NCBI RefSeq assembly: GCF_003234565.1
Contig: NZ_QKTU01000001.1
Coordinates: 186,001-250,000, forward strand
Length of the DNA: 64,000 nt
Direction of reading: 5' to 3'
DNA from: Curtobacterium sp. MCBD17_013
Lineage (GTDB): Bacteria; Actinomycetota; Actinomycetes; Actinomycetales; Microbacteriaceae
Shown here: piece by piece, positions 1 through 8,959 of the stretch
Position numbering within the stretch: position 1 is the stretch's first letter
How the letters are laid out: each line of letters begins with the position of its first letter
Made by a program: the position numbers and the translations under genes
Notes under the pieces: model-generated
What the model was told of the DNA's origin: nothing
Database searches by the model: none
Seen by the model: the letters and a program-made list of their open reading frames with translations, nothing else

Positions 1-723
1 GGCATCAACGCCGGCGCCGCACTCGCGGTGGTCGTCGGGACGACGGTGTTCGGGATCGCGGGCACGGCGGCGACGCTGCCGTTCGCCTTCGTCGGCGCCG
101 CCGTCGCGGCCGTCGTGGTGTACGGGATCGCATCGGCCGGGAGGCGCGGGCCGACCCCGGTGGGCCTCGCTCTGTCGGGTGCCGTGGTCGCCGCCGCACT
201 CGGGTCGGTCACGACCGCGGTCCTCCTGACGCACCAGTCGGCACTCGACCGCATCCGCTTCTGGCAGGTGGGTTCGCTGGCGACGGGGGACCTGCACGTC
301 GTCGCTGTCGTCGCCGTGCCGGTCGTCGTCGGCCTGGCCATCGCCATGACCCTCGGCCGGTCACTCGACACGCTCGCCCTCGGGGACGAGCTCGCGGCGT
401 CCCTCGGGCAGCGGGTCGTCGTGGCGCGGGCACTCGGCGCGCTCGCCACGGTCCTCCTGGCGGGCGCGGCGACGGCGGCGATCGGACCCGTCGGGTTCGT
501 CGGGCTCGCGGTGCCGCACGCCGTCCGCCGTGTCACCGGTCCGGCGAACCGGTGGACCCTGCCGTTGTCCGCGATCGTGGCCCCGGCCCTCCTGCTCGTC
601 GCCGACGTCATCGGTCGTGTCGTCGCCTTCCCGGGCGAGGTCCAGGTCGGCATCGTGACGGCGGTGATCGGCGCTCCCGTGTTCATCGCGCTCGTCCGGA
701 GCAGGGCGGTGCGGGACCTGTGA
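1..723 (+). CDS. FecCD-family iron-siderophore ABC transporter permease, C-terminal part (5' truncated)
   Basis: The frame is already open at base 1, so the N-terminus lies outside the window; 240 residues are visible. The first residues (GINAGAALAV) match the conserved membrane segment of FecCD permeases. Several hydrophobic helices follow, then the segment around GDELAASLGQ, which is the usual cytoplasmic loop contacting the ATPase, and the GPVGFVGLAVPH motif. The family forms the membrane channel for ferric siderophore, haem or cobalamin import. It overlaps the next permease gene by 4 nt (GTGA), so the two are one operon and probably a heterodimer. The substrate cannot be told from the permease alone. 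Confidence 0.93.
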   Translation, partial: GINAGAALAVVVGTTVFGIAGTAATLPFAFVGAAVAAVVVYGIASAGRRGPTPVGLALSGAVVAAALGSVTTAVLLTHQSALDRIRFWQVGSLATGDLHVVAVVAVPVVVGLAIAMTLGRSLDTLALGDELAASLGQRVVVARALGALATVLLAGAATAAIGPVGFVGLAVPHAVRRVTGPANRWTLPLSAIVAPALLLVADVIGRVVAFPGEVQVGIVTAVIGAPVFIALVRSRAVRDL

Positions 724-1742
724 GCGTGTCGACCCGGACCCCTCGGCGACCACGGGGCACCGATGCCGGACTGCGGCGCGAGCTCCTCGTGCTCGCGGGG
801 GCCCTCGTGCTCGTCGTGGTGCTCGCCGTCGCCGCGCTCGGCCTCGGCGAGATCGCGATCTCCCCGGGTGAGGTCCTGGCCGCGCTCGTGGGACGCGCGG
901 ACCGCGTGACGGACTTCGTCATCACCGAGCTCCGCGGGCCCCGGCTGCTGGCGGCGGTCCTCGTCGGCGCGAGCCTCGGCACCGCCGGCGGCATCGTGCA
1001 GAGCGTCGTGCGGAACCCGATCGCGAGCCCCGACGTCATCGGGATCACCTCGGGAGCGAGCGCGTCGGGCATCACGGCCATCGCGCTGTTCGCCGCCTCG
1101 GGGCTCACCCTGTTCTCGGTCGTCGTCGTCGGTGCCGTCCTCGTGACGGTCGTCATCGCCGCGCTGAGCTGGCGCGGCGGGATCGGGGACAACCGGCTCG
1201 TCCTCGTCGGCGTCGGCGTCGCGGCGATCGCCGTGAGCGTCACGGGGTGGATGCTCACGCGCGGGAACGTGCAGGACGCCGCCGTCGCGCTCGTGTGGCT
1301 CACGGGCAGCCTCAACGCGGTCGACCCCACGGTGCTCGCGGTGCTGGCGGTGGCGTTCGTCGTGCTGTTCGTCCTCGCCCTCCTCCAGTCGCCGCGGCTC
1401 GGGGTGCTCACCCTCGGGGACGACGTCGCGGCGTCGTTGGGGCTGCCGCCGGACCGGACCAAGGTGCTGCTCGTCCTCACCGCGGTCGGCCTGAGCGCCT
1501 CGGCGGTGGCGGCTGCGGGCCCGGTGTCGTTCGTCGCGCTCATGGCCGCGCCGATCGCCCGTCGTCTCGTCGGTCGTGGTCGCGTCGCCCTCGCTCCCGC
1601 CGCGGCGGTGGGGGCCGTCATCGTGCAGGCGAGCGACCTCGTGGCGCAGTTCGCGATCCCCGGGGTGGCGGTGCCCGTCGGCGTCGTCACGGGCATCGTC
1701 GGTGCGCCGTACCTGCTCTGGCTGATCGCGCGCGGGCGCTGA
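720..1742 (+). CDS. FecCD-family iron-siderophore ABC transporter permease
   Basis: 340 residues, the normal length for a complete FecCD permease with about ten membrane helices. The GTG start at 720 overlaps the previous stop codon, which indicates translational coupling. Family landmarks are the LRGPRLLAAVLVGASLGTAGG stretch, NPIASPDVIGITSGA, GDDVAASLGLP and AGPVSFVALMAAP. It pairs with the upstream permease in the inner membrane to import a ferric chelate. No ATP-binding protein gene follows here. The ATPase and binding protein must be upstream or elsewhere, because the next gene is an unrelated FHA protein after a hairpin. Confidence 0.93.
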   Translation: MSVSTRTPRRPRGTDAGLRRELLVLAGALVLVVVLAVAALGLGEIAISPGEVLAALVGRADRVTDFVITELRGPRLLAAVLVGASLGTAGGIVQSVVRNPIASPDVIGITSGASASGITAIALFAASGLTLFSVVVVGAVLVTVVIAALSWRGGIGDNRLVLVGVGVAAIAVSVTGWMLTRGNVQDAAVALVWLTGSLNAVDPTVLAVLAVAFVVLFVLALLQSPRLGVLTLGDDVAASLGLPPDRTKVLLVLTAVGLSASAVAAAGPVSFVALMAAPIARRLVGRGRVALAPAAAVGAVIVQASDLVAQFAIPGVAVPVGVVTGIVGAPYLLWLIARGR

Positions 1743-1780
1743 CCGCGCCCGCCCGTTCCACGCTGCTCCACGCCGACCGA

Positions 1781-1803
1781 GCGGGACCTCCCGGCGGTCC
1801 CGC
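1781..1803 (+). terminator. Hairpin ending the iron-transport operon
   Basis: GCGGGACC (1781-1788) pairs perfectly with GGTCCCGC (1796-1803) around a 7-nt loop, 38 nt after the permease stop. There is no T-tract, as is common for GC-rich actinobacterial terminators. Confidence 0.5.
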
Positions 1804-1879
1804 CGTGTGCGGGACGTGTGTGGACCGTGCGGTCGCTCCACAGGAGTGAAAGGGCGTTCGCGGTGCCGCGCGTTTCCGA

Positions 1880-1885
1880 TACGCT
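1880..1885 (+). promoter_or_regulatory. Putative -10 box (TACGCT) for the FHA gene
   Basis: TACGCT fits the TAnnnT -10 pattern and lies 23 nt before the ATG of the FHA gene, upstream of a strong AGAAGGAGG ribosome binding site (about 1895-1902). No clear -35 is visible. Confidence 0.35.
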
Positions 1886-1908
1886 GGTCCGCCAGAAGGA
1901 GGTCCACG

Positions 1909-2391
1909 ATGGCAGGTCCAACGGGTCCGCGCGACGGCGCCGCACGATCCGATGCGCCCGAGCGGCGCGTCGACACCACCCTGACCTTCAGCATGGACAT
2001 GGGGGCGGCGCTCACGCCGGAGAACGGTGTCTCGACCGAGGAGATCGACGCGATCGGCGCGCTGCCGTCCGGGTCGGCGCTGCTCGTCGTCCGCCGCGGG
2101 CCGAACGCCGGGGCTCGGTTCCTGCTCGACTCCGACGTCACGACGGCCGGGCGGCACCCCGACGCCGACATCTTCCTCGACGACGTCACGGTGTCGCGCA
2201 AGCACGCCGAGTTCCTCCGGCACGGCACGAGCTTCAGCGTCAAGGACCTCGGATCGCTCAACGGCACCTACTTCGACGGCGTCCGCATCGACGAGGCCCT
2301 GCTCGCCGACGGCGCCGAGGTGCAGGTCGGCAAGTTCCGCCTCACCTTCTACGCGTCCCGCGTCGACATCGCGCGCCTGGCGACCGCGTAG
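1909..2391 (+). CDS. garA: GarA/OdhI-type FHA-domain regulator
   Basis: 160 residues. The ATG at 1909 is preceded by AGAAGGAGG. A forkhead-associated domain occupies roughly residues 55-150, with the phosphothreonine-binding signature GRHP (81-84), SRKH (96-99) and NGT (118-120). The N-terminal tail carries a TT pair at residues 23-24 (RVDTTLTF), corresponding to the ETT phospho-site of GarA/OdhI. In mycobacteria and corynebacteria this protein, unphosphorylated, inhibits 2-oxoglutarate dehydrogenase and modulates glutamate enzymes. Phosphorylation by PknB/PknG-type kinases makes the FHA domain bind its own tail and releases the targets. The following merR gene overlaps by 1 nt, the classical garA-merR arrangement. 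The role is inferred from family and synteny. Confidence 0.88.
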   Translation: MAGPTGPRDGAARSDAPERRVDTTLTFSMDMGAALTPENGVSTEEIDAIGALPSGSALLVVRRGPNAGARFLLDSDVTTAGRHPDADIFLDDVTVSRKHAEFLRHGTSFSVKDLGSLNGTYFDGVRIDEALLADGAEVQVGKFRLTFYASRVDIARLATA

Positions 2392-3098
2392 TGCCGGCGC
2401 GGAGCGCTGCGGCCCGGTCGACGGCCGCGGGTCCCGACCTGCTCACGATCGGGCAGGTGCTCGCGCGGTTGAAGCCCGAGTTCCCGGACCTGTCGAACTC
2501 CAAACTCCGGTTCCTCGAGGAACGCGAGCTCGTGACGCCGATCCGGACCGAGAGCGGATACCGCAAGTTCTCGCCCGCCGACGTCCAGCGGCTCCGGATC
2601 GTCCTGGGCCTGCAGCGAGACCACTATCTGCCGCTCAAGGTCATCAAGGAGTACCTGGCCGACCTCGACGCCGGGCGCGACCCCGTCCTGCCGGGTGGTG
2701 CCGACGGCCCGCGGCCCTCGATCCTCGGCACCGAGCGGCGGTACACGCGCGACGAGCTCGTCCGCGCGGCCGGCGCGACCCCGATGCTCGTGTCGGACGC
2801 CGTGTCCGCGTCGCTGCTGCCGGCCGTCGAGCACTACGGCGAGGACGCCGTCACCGTCGTCAAGGCGCTCGTGGAGTTGCAGCGCACCGGCATCGAGCCA
2901 CGGCATCTCCGCACGTTCCGGGCGTCGGCGGAGCGCGAACTCGGTCTCATCGAGTCGGCGCTCATGCCCGTCCGGCGCCGGTCCGACGCCACCTCACGCG
3001 CCAAGGCGGCGGAGCTCGCCCGCGAGATCGCAGGGCAACTCGAGGTCGTCCGGTCGAGCCTCATCCGGGCTGCGATCGGGCGGTTCGACGCCTCGTGA
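2391..3098 (+). CDS. ftsR: MerR-family regulator, FtsR-like (Rv1828 type)
   Basis: 235 residues from a GTG whose G is also the last base of the garA stop. The winged-helix MerR DNA-binding domain is near the N-terminus (LTIGQVLARL, then KLRFLEERELVTPIRTESGYRKF and LKVIKEYL). A longer effector-like C-terminal region follows, as in Rv1828. In Corynebacterium glutamicum the orthologue FtsR activates ftsZ. Here the gene sits directly after garA, the conserved context. An inverted repeat shared by the promoter regions of the next merR gene and of ftsZ (3222-3236 and 36926-36940) is a candidate target. The symbol is assigned by synteny and domain layout. Confidence 0.8.
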   Translation: MPARSAAARSTAAGPDLLTIGQVLARLKPEFPDLSNSKLRFLEERELVTPIRTESGYRKFSPADVQRLRIVLGLQRDHYLPLKVIKEYLADLDAGRDPVLPGGADGPRPSILGTERRYTRDELVRAAGATPMLVSDAVSASLLPAVEHYGEDAVTVVKALVELQRTGIEPRHLRTFRASAERELGLIESALMPVRRRSDATSRAKAAELAREIAGQLEVVRSSLIRAAIGRFDAS

Positions 3099-3221
3099 GC
3101 ACGGGGCCCGAACGTGGACAGCCGGTGTCGGTCGGGCTTATCCTCGACACGCCGAACTCCCCGGTGCGGATGTCCCGGGACGACCGGGTCCGACTCGCTA
3201 GCGTGGACCTCGGCACAACTC

Positions 3222-3247
3222 TCAACCGATCGTTGAACGTTCGGTTG
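3222..3247 (+). promoter_or_regulatory. Inverted-repeat operator candidate before the second merR gene
   Basis: TCAACC-GAT-CGTTGA (3222-3236) is a 6-3-6 inverted repeat with one mismatch. It is embedded in a wider perfect pair, CAACCGA (3223-3229) and TCGGTTG (3241-3247). Almost the same core, TCAACC-AGA-GGTTGA, precedes ftsZ. A TAGCGT -10-like box lies at 3199-3204. The likely binder is one of the two MerR proteins; this is inference. Confidence 0.45.
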
Positions 3248-3276
3248 CGGGCCGGAACGTCGTGGAAGGCAGTCTG

Positions 3277-3876
3277 ATGAGTGGGAACGAAACGCCCCGG
3301 ACCCCCGGGGACGCACCGTCCGACGCAGCCGTGGACACGCCCGACGGCGAGCTGACCCGCTACGACCTCGGCCTGCTGTTCACCGACGGCATGCCCGAGC
3401 GCGACGAGTCCAACGGCTACCGCGGCACCGTCGCCGCCCGGGCCGCGGGCATCAGCTACCGCCAGCTCGACTACTGGGCGCGGACGGGCCTCGTCGAGCC
3501 GACCATCCGTGGCGCTGCGGGGTCCGGTTCGCAGCGGCTCTACGGCTTCCGCGACATCCTCGTGCTCAAACTCGTCAAGCGCCTGCTCGACACCGGCATC
3601 TCGCTGCAGCAGATCCGCACCGCGGTGAACCAGCTCCGCGAGTCGGGGGTGAACGACCTGGCACAGACGACCCTGATGTCCGATGGGGCGTCCGTGTACC
3701 TCTGCACCTCGAACGACGAGGTCATCGACCTGGTCTCCCGAGGGCAGGGTGTCTTCGGCATCGCGGTCGGCAAGGTCCTGCGCGAGGTCGAGACGAGTCT
3801 CGTGGAACTCGACTCGACGCCGGCGGCCGACCCGAGCGACGAACTCGCGGCGCGCCGGGCCTCCCGGGCCTCCTGA
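3277..3876 (+). CDS. MerR-family regulator (Rv1830 type)
   Basis: 199 residues from ATG 3277, chosen because GGAAGG at 3264-3269 is a well-spaced ribosome binding site; an earlier in-frame GTG at 3262 has none. The MerR helix-turn-helix covers about residues 45-120, with GISYRQLDYWARTGLVEP, SQRLYGFRDI and GISLQQIRTAV. The C-terminal part is short and of unknown ligand. In mycobacteria the equivalent gene is the last of the garA-merR-nuclease-merR cluster; the bifunctional nuclease gene usually found between the two merR genes is absent here. The last codons lie inside a 26-bp tandem repeat that continues beyond the stop. Confidence 0.85.
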   Translation: MSGNETPRTPGDAPSDAAVDTPDGELTRYDLGLLFTDGMPERDESNGYRGTVAARAAGISYRQLDYWARTGLVEPTIRGAAGSGSQRLYGFRDILVLKLVKRLLDTGISLQQIRTAVNQLRESGVNDLAQTTLMSDGASVYLCTSNDEVIDLVSRGQGVFGIAVGKVLREVETSLVELDSTPAADPSDELAARRASRAS

Positions 3877-3936
3877 CCGGCGCGGTCTCCCGGGCCTCCT
3901 GACCCGCGCGGTCTCCCAGGCCTCCTGACCCGCGCG
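3861..3936. repeat. Three 26-bp tandem repeats across the merR stop codon
   Basis: Copies lie at 3861-3886, 3887-3912 and 3913-3936 (the last cut by two bases) and differ at only a few positions. Each begins CTCCC[GA]GGCCTCCTGACC. Copy 1 contains the real stop codon TGA (3874-3876), so the array looks like duplication of the gene's 3' end into the gap between two convergent genes. Confidence 0.85.
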
Positions 3937-4000
3937 TCCGACGCGTCACACGGCGCAGCGCACACGGCAGGCGGCACGGGGACGCCGCGCCTCGGCCGGC

Positions 4001-4816
4001 TCAGGCCTGCGCGACCCCCTCGGCGTACTCGCCGATCTTGCCCGTCCGCATGATCCGCTCGAGCAGCAGGTCGAAGTTCCGTGCCATCTCCTGCGCGGAC
4101 TCGCCCGGCCACACGTGCAGCGGCTTCGCGGCACCCTGGGCCTGCTGCAGTGACGTCCGTTCGGGCAGCTGGGGCGACAGCACGAGCGGGCCGAACATGT
4201 CGCGGAGCTCCTTGATGCGGAACTGGTGCTCGAGCGACTGCACGCGGGCACGGTTGACGATGATGCCGAGCGGCTGGAGGCGCGGGGAGAGTCCGCGGCG
4301 GATCTCCTCGATGGCGCGCAGTGCACGGTCGGCCGCCGCGACGGAGAACAGCCCCGGCTCGGTGACGACGGACACGCGGTCCGAGGCGGCCCACGCCGTG
4401 CGGGTCAGGGCGTTGAGCGAGGGAGCGCAGTCGATGAGCACGAGGTCGTAGTCGGCCTCGACGTTGGCGAGGGCCTCCTCGAGCTTCCAGATGTCCCGGA
4501 TCGAGGGGTGCGGACCGTCGAAGTTGATGGCCGAGGGAGAGCCGACCATGACGTCGATCTTGCCCTGGCGTCCCTTGGTCCACCCGGACGGGGCGATCGC
4601 CTGACGGACGATCTTCTCCTTCGGGTTCTCGAGCACGTCGGCGACGTTGAGGTGGCCGGCGAGCGAGATGTCGAGCCCCGTGGAGACGTCCGACTGGGGG
4701 TCGAGGTCGACCACGAGGGTGCGGAGTCCCTTGGCGAACGCGGCGGACGTCAGGCCGAGGGTCACGGTCGTCTTGCCGACGCCTCCTTTGAGGGAGCTGA
4801 CGCTGAGTACATGCAC
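4001..4816 (-). CDS. ParA/MinD-like P-loop ATPase (orphan)
   Basis: 271 residues from GTG 4816; a GTG at 4837 preceded by GAGGTGG is an alternative start. The deviant Walker A motif KGGVGKTT follows immediately (about residues 10-17). The switch I region DLDPQSD and Walker B LVLIDCAPS are also clear, so this is a ParA-type ATPase rather than a generic P-loop protein. There is no parB or parS-like partner alongside. Orphan ParA-like proteins in actinobacteria have been linked to chromosome or division-site organisation, but the role here is open. It is divergent from pyc and convergent with the merR gene. Confidence 0.85.
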   Translation of the reverse strand: MHVLSVSSLKGGVGKTTVTLGLTSAAFAKGLRTLVVDLDPQSDVSTGLDISLAGHLNVADVLENPKEKIVRQAIAPSGWTKGRQGKIDVMVGSPSAINFDGPHPSIRDIWKLEEALANVEADYDLVLIDCAPSLNALTRTAWAASDRVSVVTEPGLFSVAAADRALRAIEEIRRGLSPRLQPLGIIVNRARVQSLEHQFRIKELRDMFGPLVLSPQLPERTSLQQAQGAAKPLHVWPGESAQEMARNFDLLLERIMRTGKIGEYAEGVAQA

Positions 4817-4837
4817 GTCGAGACACGATAGCCCCAC

Positions 4838-4843
4838 TAGGGT
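4838..4843 (+). promoter_or_regulatory. Putative -10 box (TAGGGT) for pyc
   Basis: TAGGGT fits the TAnnnT pattern seen before other genes in this window. It lies 94 nt before the chosen pyc start, in the divergent gap with the ParA-like gene. No clear -35 is visible. Confidence 0.35.
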
Positions 4844-4937
4844 TGAACCACCTCAAGATCCGCCGTGCTCGACGGCCGATCGCGCCGTCCGCCCGGGCAC
4901 CACGACGACGCCCGGGTGCATGCCGAAAGGGCAGCCC

Positions 4938-7900
4938 GTGTTCCGCAAGATCCTGGTCGCGAACCGAGGCGAGATCGCCATCCGGGCGTTCCGCGCCGCG
5001 TACGAGCTCGGTGCCCGGACGGTCGCCGTCTACCCCTACGAGGACCGGAACTCCGAGCACCGGCTCAAGGCGGACGAGGCGTACCAGATCGGCGAGCCCG
5101 GTCACCCGGTCCGCGCCTACCTCGACGTCGCCGAGATCGTCCGCGTCGCCCGTGAGTGCCGCGCGGACGCGATCTACCCCGGGTACGGCTTCCTGTCCGA
5201 GAACCCGGAGCTGGCGGCCGCTGCGGCAGCGGCCGGCATCACGTTCATCGGCCCGGGCGAACGCGTGCTCGAGATGGCCGGCAACAAGGTCACGGCGAAG
5301 GAACACGCCGTCGCGGCGGGGGTGCCCGTCCTCGCCAGCACGCCGGCCTCCCGCGACGTCGACGAGCTCGTGCGCGGCGCCGAGGCCATCGGGTTCCCGG
5401 TGTTCGCCAAGGCCGTCGCCGGTGGCGGTGGCCGGGGGATGCGCCGTGTCGCCCGGCCCGAGGCCCTCCGTCCCGCCCTCGAGGAGGCCATGCGCGAGGC
5501 CGACAGTGCGTTCGGCGACCCGACGATGTTCCTCGAGCAGGCCGTGCTCCGGCCCCGGCACATCGAGGTCCAGATCCTCGCGGACGCCACCGGCGACGAG
5601 GCCGGGACCATCCACCTGTTCGAGCGCGACTGCTCGGTGCAGCGCCGGAACCAGAAGGTCATCGAGATCGCGCCGGCGCCGGACCTCGACCCCGCGGTGG
5701 CGGCAGCGCTGCACCGGGACGCCGTCGCCTTCGCCCGGTCGATCGACTACGTGAACGCGGGCACGGTCGAGTTCCTGCTCGACACCGTCGGCGAGCGCGC
5801 CGGGCAGCACGTCTTCATCGAGATGAACCCCCGCATCCAGGTCGAGCACACCGTGACCGAGGAGGTCACCGACGTCGACCTCGTCCAGGCGCAGATGCGG
5901 ATCGCGGCGGGCGAGACGCTGGCGGACCTGGGGCTGTCGCAGGAGGACGTGGCGGTGCACGGCGCTGCCCTGCAGTGCCGCATCACGACCGAGGACCCGT
6001 CGCAGGGCTTCCGCCCGGACACCGGCCGGATCACGACCTACCGGAGCCCGGGTGGCGCGGGGGTCCGCCTCGACGGCGGCACGGTGTCGACCGGCGCGCA
6101 GATCAGCCCGCACTTCGACTCGATGCTCGCCAAGATGACGTGCCGCGGGCGGTCGTTCCCCGCCGCGGTCGCCCGGGCCCGTCGTGCCCTCGCCGAGTTC
6201 CGCATCCGCGGCGTGAGCACGAACATCCCGTTCCTCCAGGCCGTCCTGGAGGACCCGGACTTCGCTCGCGGTGACATCAGCACGTCGTTCATCGAGGAGC
6301 GCCCGCAGCTGCTCGGCGGCCACGTCTCGCGGGACCGTGGCACCAAGGTGCTGGCGTGGCTCGCGGACGTCACCGTCAACCAGCCGAACGGGCCGGGCAC
6401 GGGTGCACTCGACCCGGCGGTGAAGCTCCCGCATGTGGACCTGGGACAGGAGCCGCCGGCCGGGCAGCGGCAGCGCCTCCTCGCCCTCGGTCCGGCGCGC
6501 TGGGCGGAGGCCCTGCGCGCGCAGACGGCCCTGGCCGTCACCGAGACGACCATGCGCGACGCCCACCAGTCCCTGCTCGCGACCCGCGTCCGCAGCACGG
6601 ATCTCGTCGCGGTCGCCCCGTACGTCGCGCGGCTCACCCCGGAACTGCTCAGCATCGAGGCCTGGGGCGGCGCGACGTACGACGTCGCCCTGCGGTTCCT
6701 CGGCGAGGACCCGTGGGAACGACTCGCGGCCCTCCGTGCGGCGATGCCGAACATCCCGATCCAGATGCTCCTGCGCGGCCGCAACACGGTCGGCTACACG
6801 CCGTACCCGACCGAGGTCACCGCGGGTTTCGTCGCCGAGGCCGCGGCGACGGGCGTCGACGTCTTCCGCGTGTTCGACGCCCTCAACGACGTCGCGCAGA
6901 TGCGACCCGCCCTGGAGGCCGTGCTCGCGACCGGCACGGCCGTCGCCGAGGCCGCGCTCTGCTACACGGCCGACCTGCTCGACCCGGCGGAGGACCTCTA
7001 CACGCTCGACTACTACCTGCGCCTGGCGGAGCAGATGGTGGCGGCGGGTGCGCACGTGATCGGGATCAAGGACATGGCGGGCCTCCTCCGTGCCGGTGCT
7101 GCCGAGCGCCTCGTGGCGGCCCTGCGGGAGCGGTTCGACCAGCCGGTCCACGTGCACACGCACGACACCGCCGGCGGGCAGCTGGCGACCCTCCTGGCGG
7201 CGAGCCGCGCCGGAGCGGACGCCGTCGACGTCGCGGCCGCGCCCATGGCGGGCACCACGAGCCAGCCGAGCATGTCGGCGCTCGTGGCGGCGCTGGCGCA
7301 CACGGAGCGCGACACCGGGCTCGCACTGCGGGCGGTGAGCGACCTCGAGCCCTACTGGGAGGCCGTCCGCCGCGTCTACCGGCCGTTCGAGTCGGGCCTC
7401 CCGGGTCCCACCGGTCGGGTGTACGTGCACGAGATCCCGGGCGGGCAGCTGTCGAACCTCCGGCAGCAGGCGATCGCGCTCGGCCTCGGCGACCGGTTCG
7501 AGGAGGTCGAGGACCAGTACGCCGCGGCCAACCGGATCCTGGGACGCCCGACCAAGGTGACCCCGTCCTCCAAGGTGGTGGGCGACCTCGCACTCCAGCT
7601 CGCGGCGGTCGGCGCCGACCCCGCCGACTTCGAGCAGCACCCCGAGCGGTACGACGTGCCGGACTCGGTCGTGGGGTTCATGGCGGGCGAGCTCGGGGAC
7701 CTGCCCGGCGGCTGGCCGGAGCCGTTCCGCAGCAAGGTGCTCGCCGGGCGCGAGGTCCACCTCACGACGACGCCGATCTCGGACGAGGACGCCGCGGTGC
7801 TCGCCGAGCCGGGCCGGGCGCGGCAGGCGGCCCTGAACCGGCTCCTGTTCCCGGGTCCGACCGACGAGTTCCACCGTGTCCGGGACCAGTACGGCGACCT

Positions 7901-8345
7901 CTCGGGCGTGGGGACCGCCGACTACCTGTACGGGCTCAAGCAGGGGCGGGAGCACGTCGTGTCCATCGCCCGGGGCGTCACGCTCCACGTCGGCCTCGAG
8001 GCCATCGGCGACGCCGACGAGCGCGGCATGCGCACGGTCATGACCACCCTGAACGGGCAGCTTCGCCCCGTGTATGTCCGTGACCGGTCGGTCGCGGTGG
8101 AGTCGAAGGCCGCCGAGAAGGCCGATCGCGACGACCCGGGTCAGGTCGCGGCACCGTTCTCCGGTGTCGTGACGCTCAAGGTGCAGCCCGGCGACCACGT
8201 CGAGGCGGGTCAGGCCGTGGCGAGCATCGAGGCGATGAAGATGGAGGCGGCGATCACGACGCCCCGTGCGGGAACGGTGACGCGGCTGGCCGTCCCGGTG
8301 ACCCAACAGGTCGACGCCGGGGACCTCCTGGTGGTGGTCGCCTGA
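4938..8345 (+). CDS. pyc: Pyruvate carboxylase
   Basis: 1135 residues, the full length of single-chain pyruvate carboxylase. GTG 4938 is preferred because GAAAGGG sits 7 nt upstream; ATG 4920 is an alternative. The order is biotin carboxylase (starts [15 protein letters not shown], with the glycine-rich [11 protein letters not shown] loop and the [15 protein letters not shown] motif), carboxyltransferase (from about residue 530, [12 protein letters not shown]) and a C-terminal biotinyl domain with the biotinylated lysine K1101 in EAMKME. The enzyme converts pyruvate, bicarbonate and ATP to oxaloacetate, refilling the TCA cycle. The stop overlaps the start of the deformylase gene by one base, so the two are cotranscribed. 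Confidence 0.97.
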   Translation: MFRKILVANRGEIAIRAFRAAYELGARTVAVYPYEDRNSEHRLKADEAYQIGEPGHPVRAYLDVAEIVRVARECRADAIYPGYGFLSENPELAAAAAAAGITFIGPGERVLEMAGNKVTAKEHAVAAGVPVLASTPASRDVDELVRGAEAIGFPVFAKAVAGGGGRGMRRVARPEALRPALEEAMREADSAFGDPTMFLEQAVLRPRHIEVQILADATGDEAGTIHLFERDCSVQRRNQKVIEIAPAPDLDPAVAAALHRDAVAFARSIDYVNAGTVEFLLDTVGERAGQHVFIEMNPRIQVEHTVTEEVTDVDLVQAQMRIAAGETLADLGLSQEDVAVHGAALQCRITTEDPSQGFRPDTGRITTYRSPGGAGVRLDGGTVSTGAQISPHFDSMLAKMTCRGRSFPAAVARARRALAEFRIRGVSTNIPFLQAVLEDPDFARGDISTSFIEERPQLLGGHVSRDRGTKVLAWLADVTVNQPNGPGTGALDPAVKLPHVDLGQEPPAGQRQRLLALGPARWAEALRAQTALAVTETTMRDAHQSLLATRVRSTDLVAVAPYVARLTPELLSIEAWGGATYDVALRFLGEDPWERLAALRAAMPNIPIQMLLRGRNTVGYTPYPTEVTAGFVAEAAATGVDVFRVFDALNDVAQMRPALEAVLATGTAVAEAALCYTADLLDPAEDLYTLDYYLRLAEQMVAAGAHVIGIKDMAGLLRAGAAERLVAALRERFDQPVHVHTHDTAGGQLATLLAASRAGADAVDVAAAPMAGTTSQPSMSALVAALAHTERDTGLALRAVSDLEPYWEAVRRVYRPFESGLPGPTGRVYVHEIPGGQLSNLRQQAIALGLGDRFEEVEDQYAAANRILGRPTKVTPSSKVVGDLALQLAAVGADPADFEQHPERYDVPDSVVGFMAGELGDLPGGWPEPFRSKVLAGREVHLTTTPISDEDAAVLAEPGRARQAALNRLLFPGPTDEFHRVRDQYGDLSGVGTADYLYGLKQGREHVVSIARGVTLHVGLEAIGDADERGMRTVMTTLNGQLRPVYVRDRSVAVESKAAEKADRDDPGQVAAPFSGVVTLKVQPGDHVEAGQAVASIEAMKMEAAITTPRAGTVTRLAVPVTQQVDAGDLLVVVA

Positions 8346-8836
8346 TGACGGTCCGTCCCATCCGGTTGTTCGGCGACCCCGTGCTGCGGTCACCGGCCGA
8401 CCCGGTCCGGATCGGCGCGGACGGCGTCGCGGACCTCGTGCAGGACCTCCTCGACACGGTGCGGGTGCCGGGCCGTGCCGGCGTGGCCGCGCCGCAGATC
8501 GGCGTCGGACTGCGCGCCTTCAGCGTCAACGTCGACGGTTTCGTCGGCTACGTGCTCAACCCGGAGCTCGTCGAGACCCGTGGCGAGCCCGAGCTCATGG
8601 ACGAGGGATGCCTCTCGGTGCCCGGCCTGGCGTACCCGACCCGACGGTTCCCGTACGCGCGGGTGCGGGGCCTCGACGTCGACGGCGCCGAGGTCGTGCT
8701 CGAGGGCGAGGGGCTCATGGCGGAGGCGCTGCAGCACGAGACGGACCACCTCGACGGCACCGTCTACGTCATGACGCTCGATCCGGAGACACGACGACGT
8801 GCGCTCCGCGACATCCGCGGGCAGGATTGGTTCTGA
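8345..8836 (+). CDS. def: Peptide deformylase
   Basis: 163 residues. All three family motifs are present: GVAAPQIG (motif I, GxGxAAxQ with a changed first glycine), EGCLS with metal ligand C89, and QHETDHLDG with H131, E132 and H135. The enzyme removes the N-formyl group from nascent proteins using a bound Fe2+ or similar metal. The start ATG overlaps the pyc stop (TGATG). It is likely one of two deformylase genes in such genomes; whether it is the main one cannot be told here. Confidence 0.95.
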   Translation: MTVRPIRLFGDPVLRSPADPVRIGADGVADLVQDLLDTVRVPGRAGVAAPQIGVGLRAFSVNVDGFVGYVLNPELVETRGEPELMDEGCLSVPGLAYPTRRFPYARVRGLDVDGAEVVLEGEGLMAEALQHETDHLDGTVYVMTLDPETRRRALRDIRGQDWF

Positions 8837-8864
8837 CCGGGGCGCACATCGCTCCCGACGCGGT

Positions 8865-8883
8865 CACCCCCGTTCACGGGGTG
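8865..8883 (+). terminator. Small hairpin after def
   Basis: CACCCC (8865-8870) pairs with GGGGTG (8878-8883), 29 nt after the deformylase stop. The stem is short, and an alternative fold CCCCG/CGGGG overlaps it, so this is a weak terminator call. Confidence 0.35.
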
Positions 8884-8959
8884 GACGCGGATCAGGTTCC
8901 CTGGTCACCGTGGACCCGGACGCAGAGAGGGCGTCCGCCGACAGGATCAGGGGACAGCG

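Noticed and set aside
4843-4856. TTGAACCACCTCAA as another copy of the ftsZ-type operator
   Set aside because: Only the 4-nt arms TTGA/TCAA match and the spacing differs, so similarity to TCAACC-N3-GGTTGA is likely chance.
3540-8393. A 1617-codon open frame on the minus strand
   Set aside because: It is antisense to pyc and the ParA-like gene and spans several real genes. Its translation is low-complexity Arg/Asp/His-rich, the usual shadow of high-GC coding DNA.
8345-8836. Loss of function of the deformylase because motif I starts with Ala-Gly instead of Gly-x-Gly
   Set aside because: Motifs II and III, with all three metal ligands and the catalytic Glu, are intact, and relaxed motif I sequences occur in functional enzymes.
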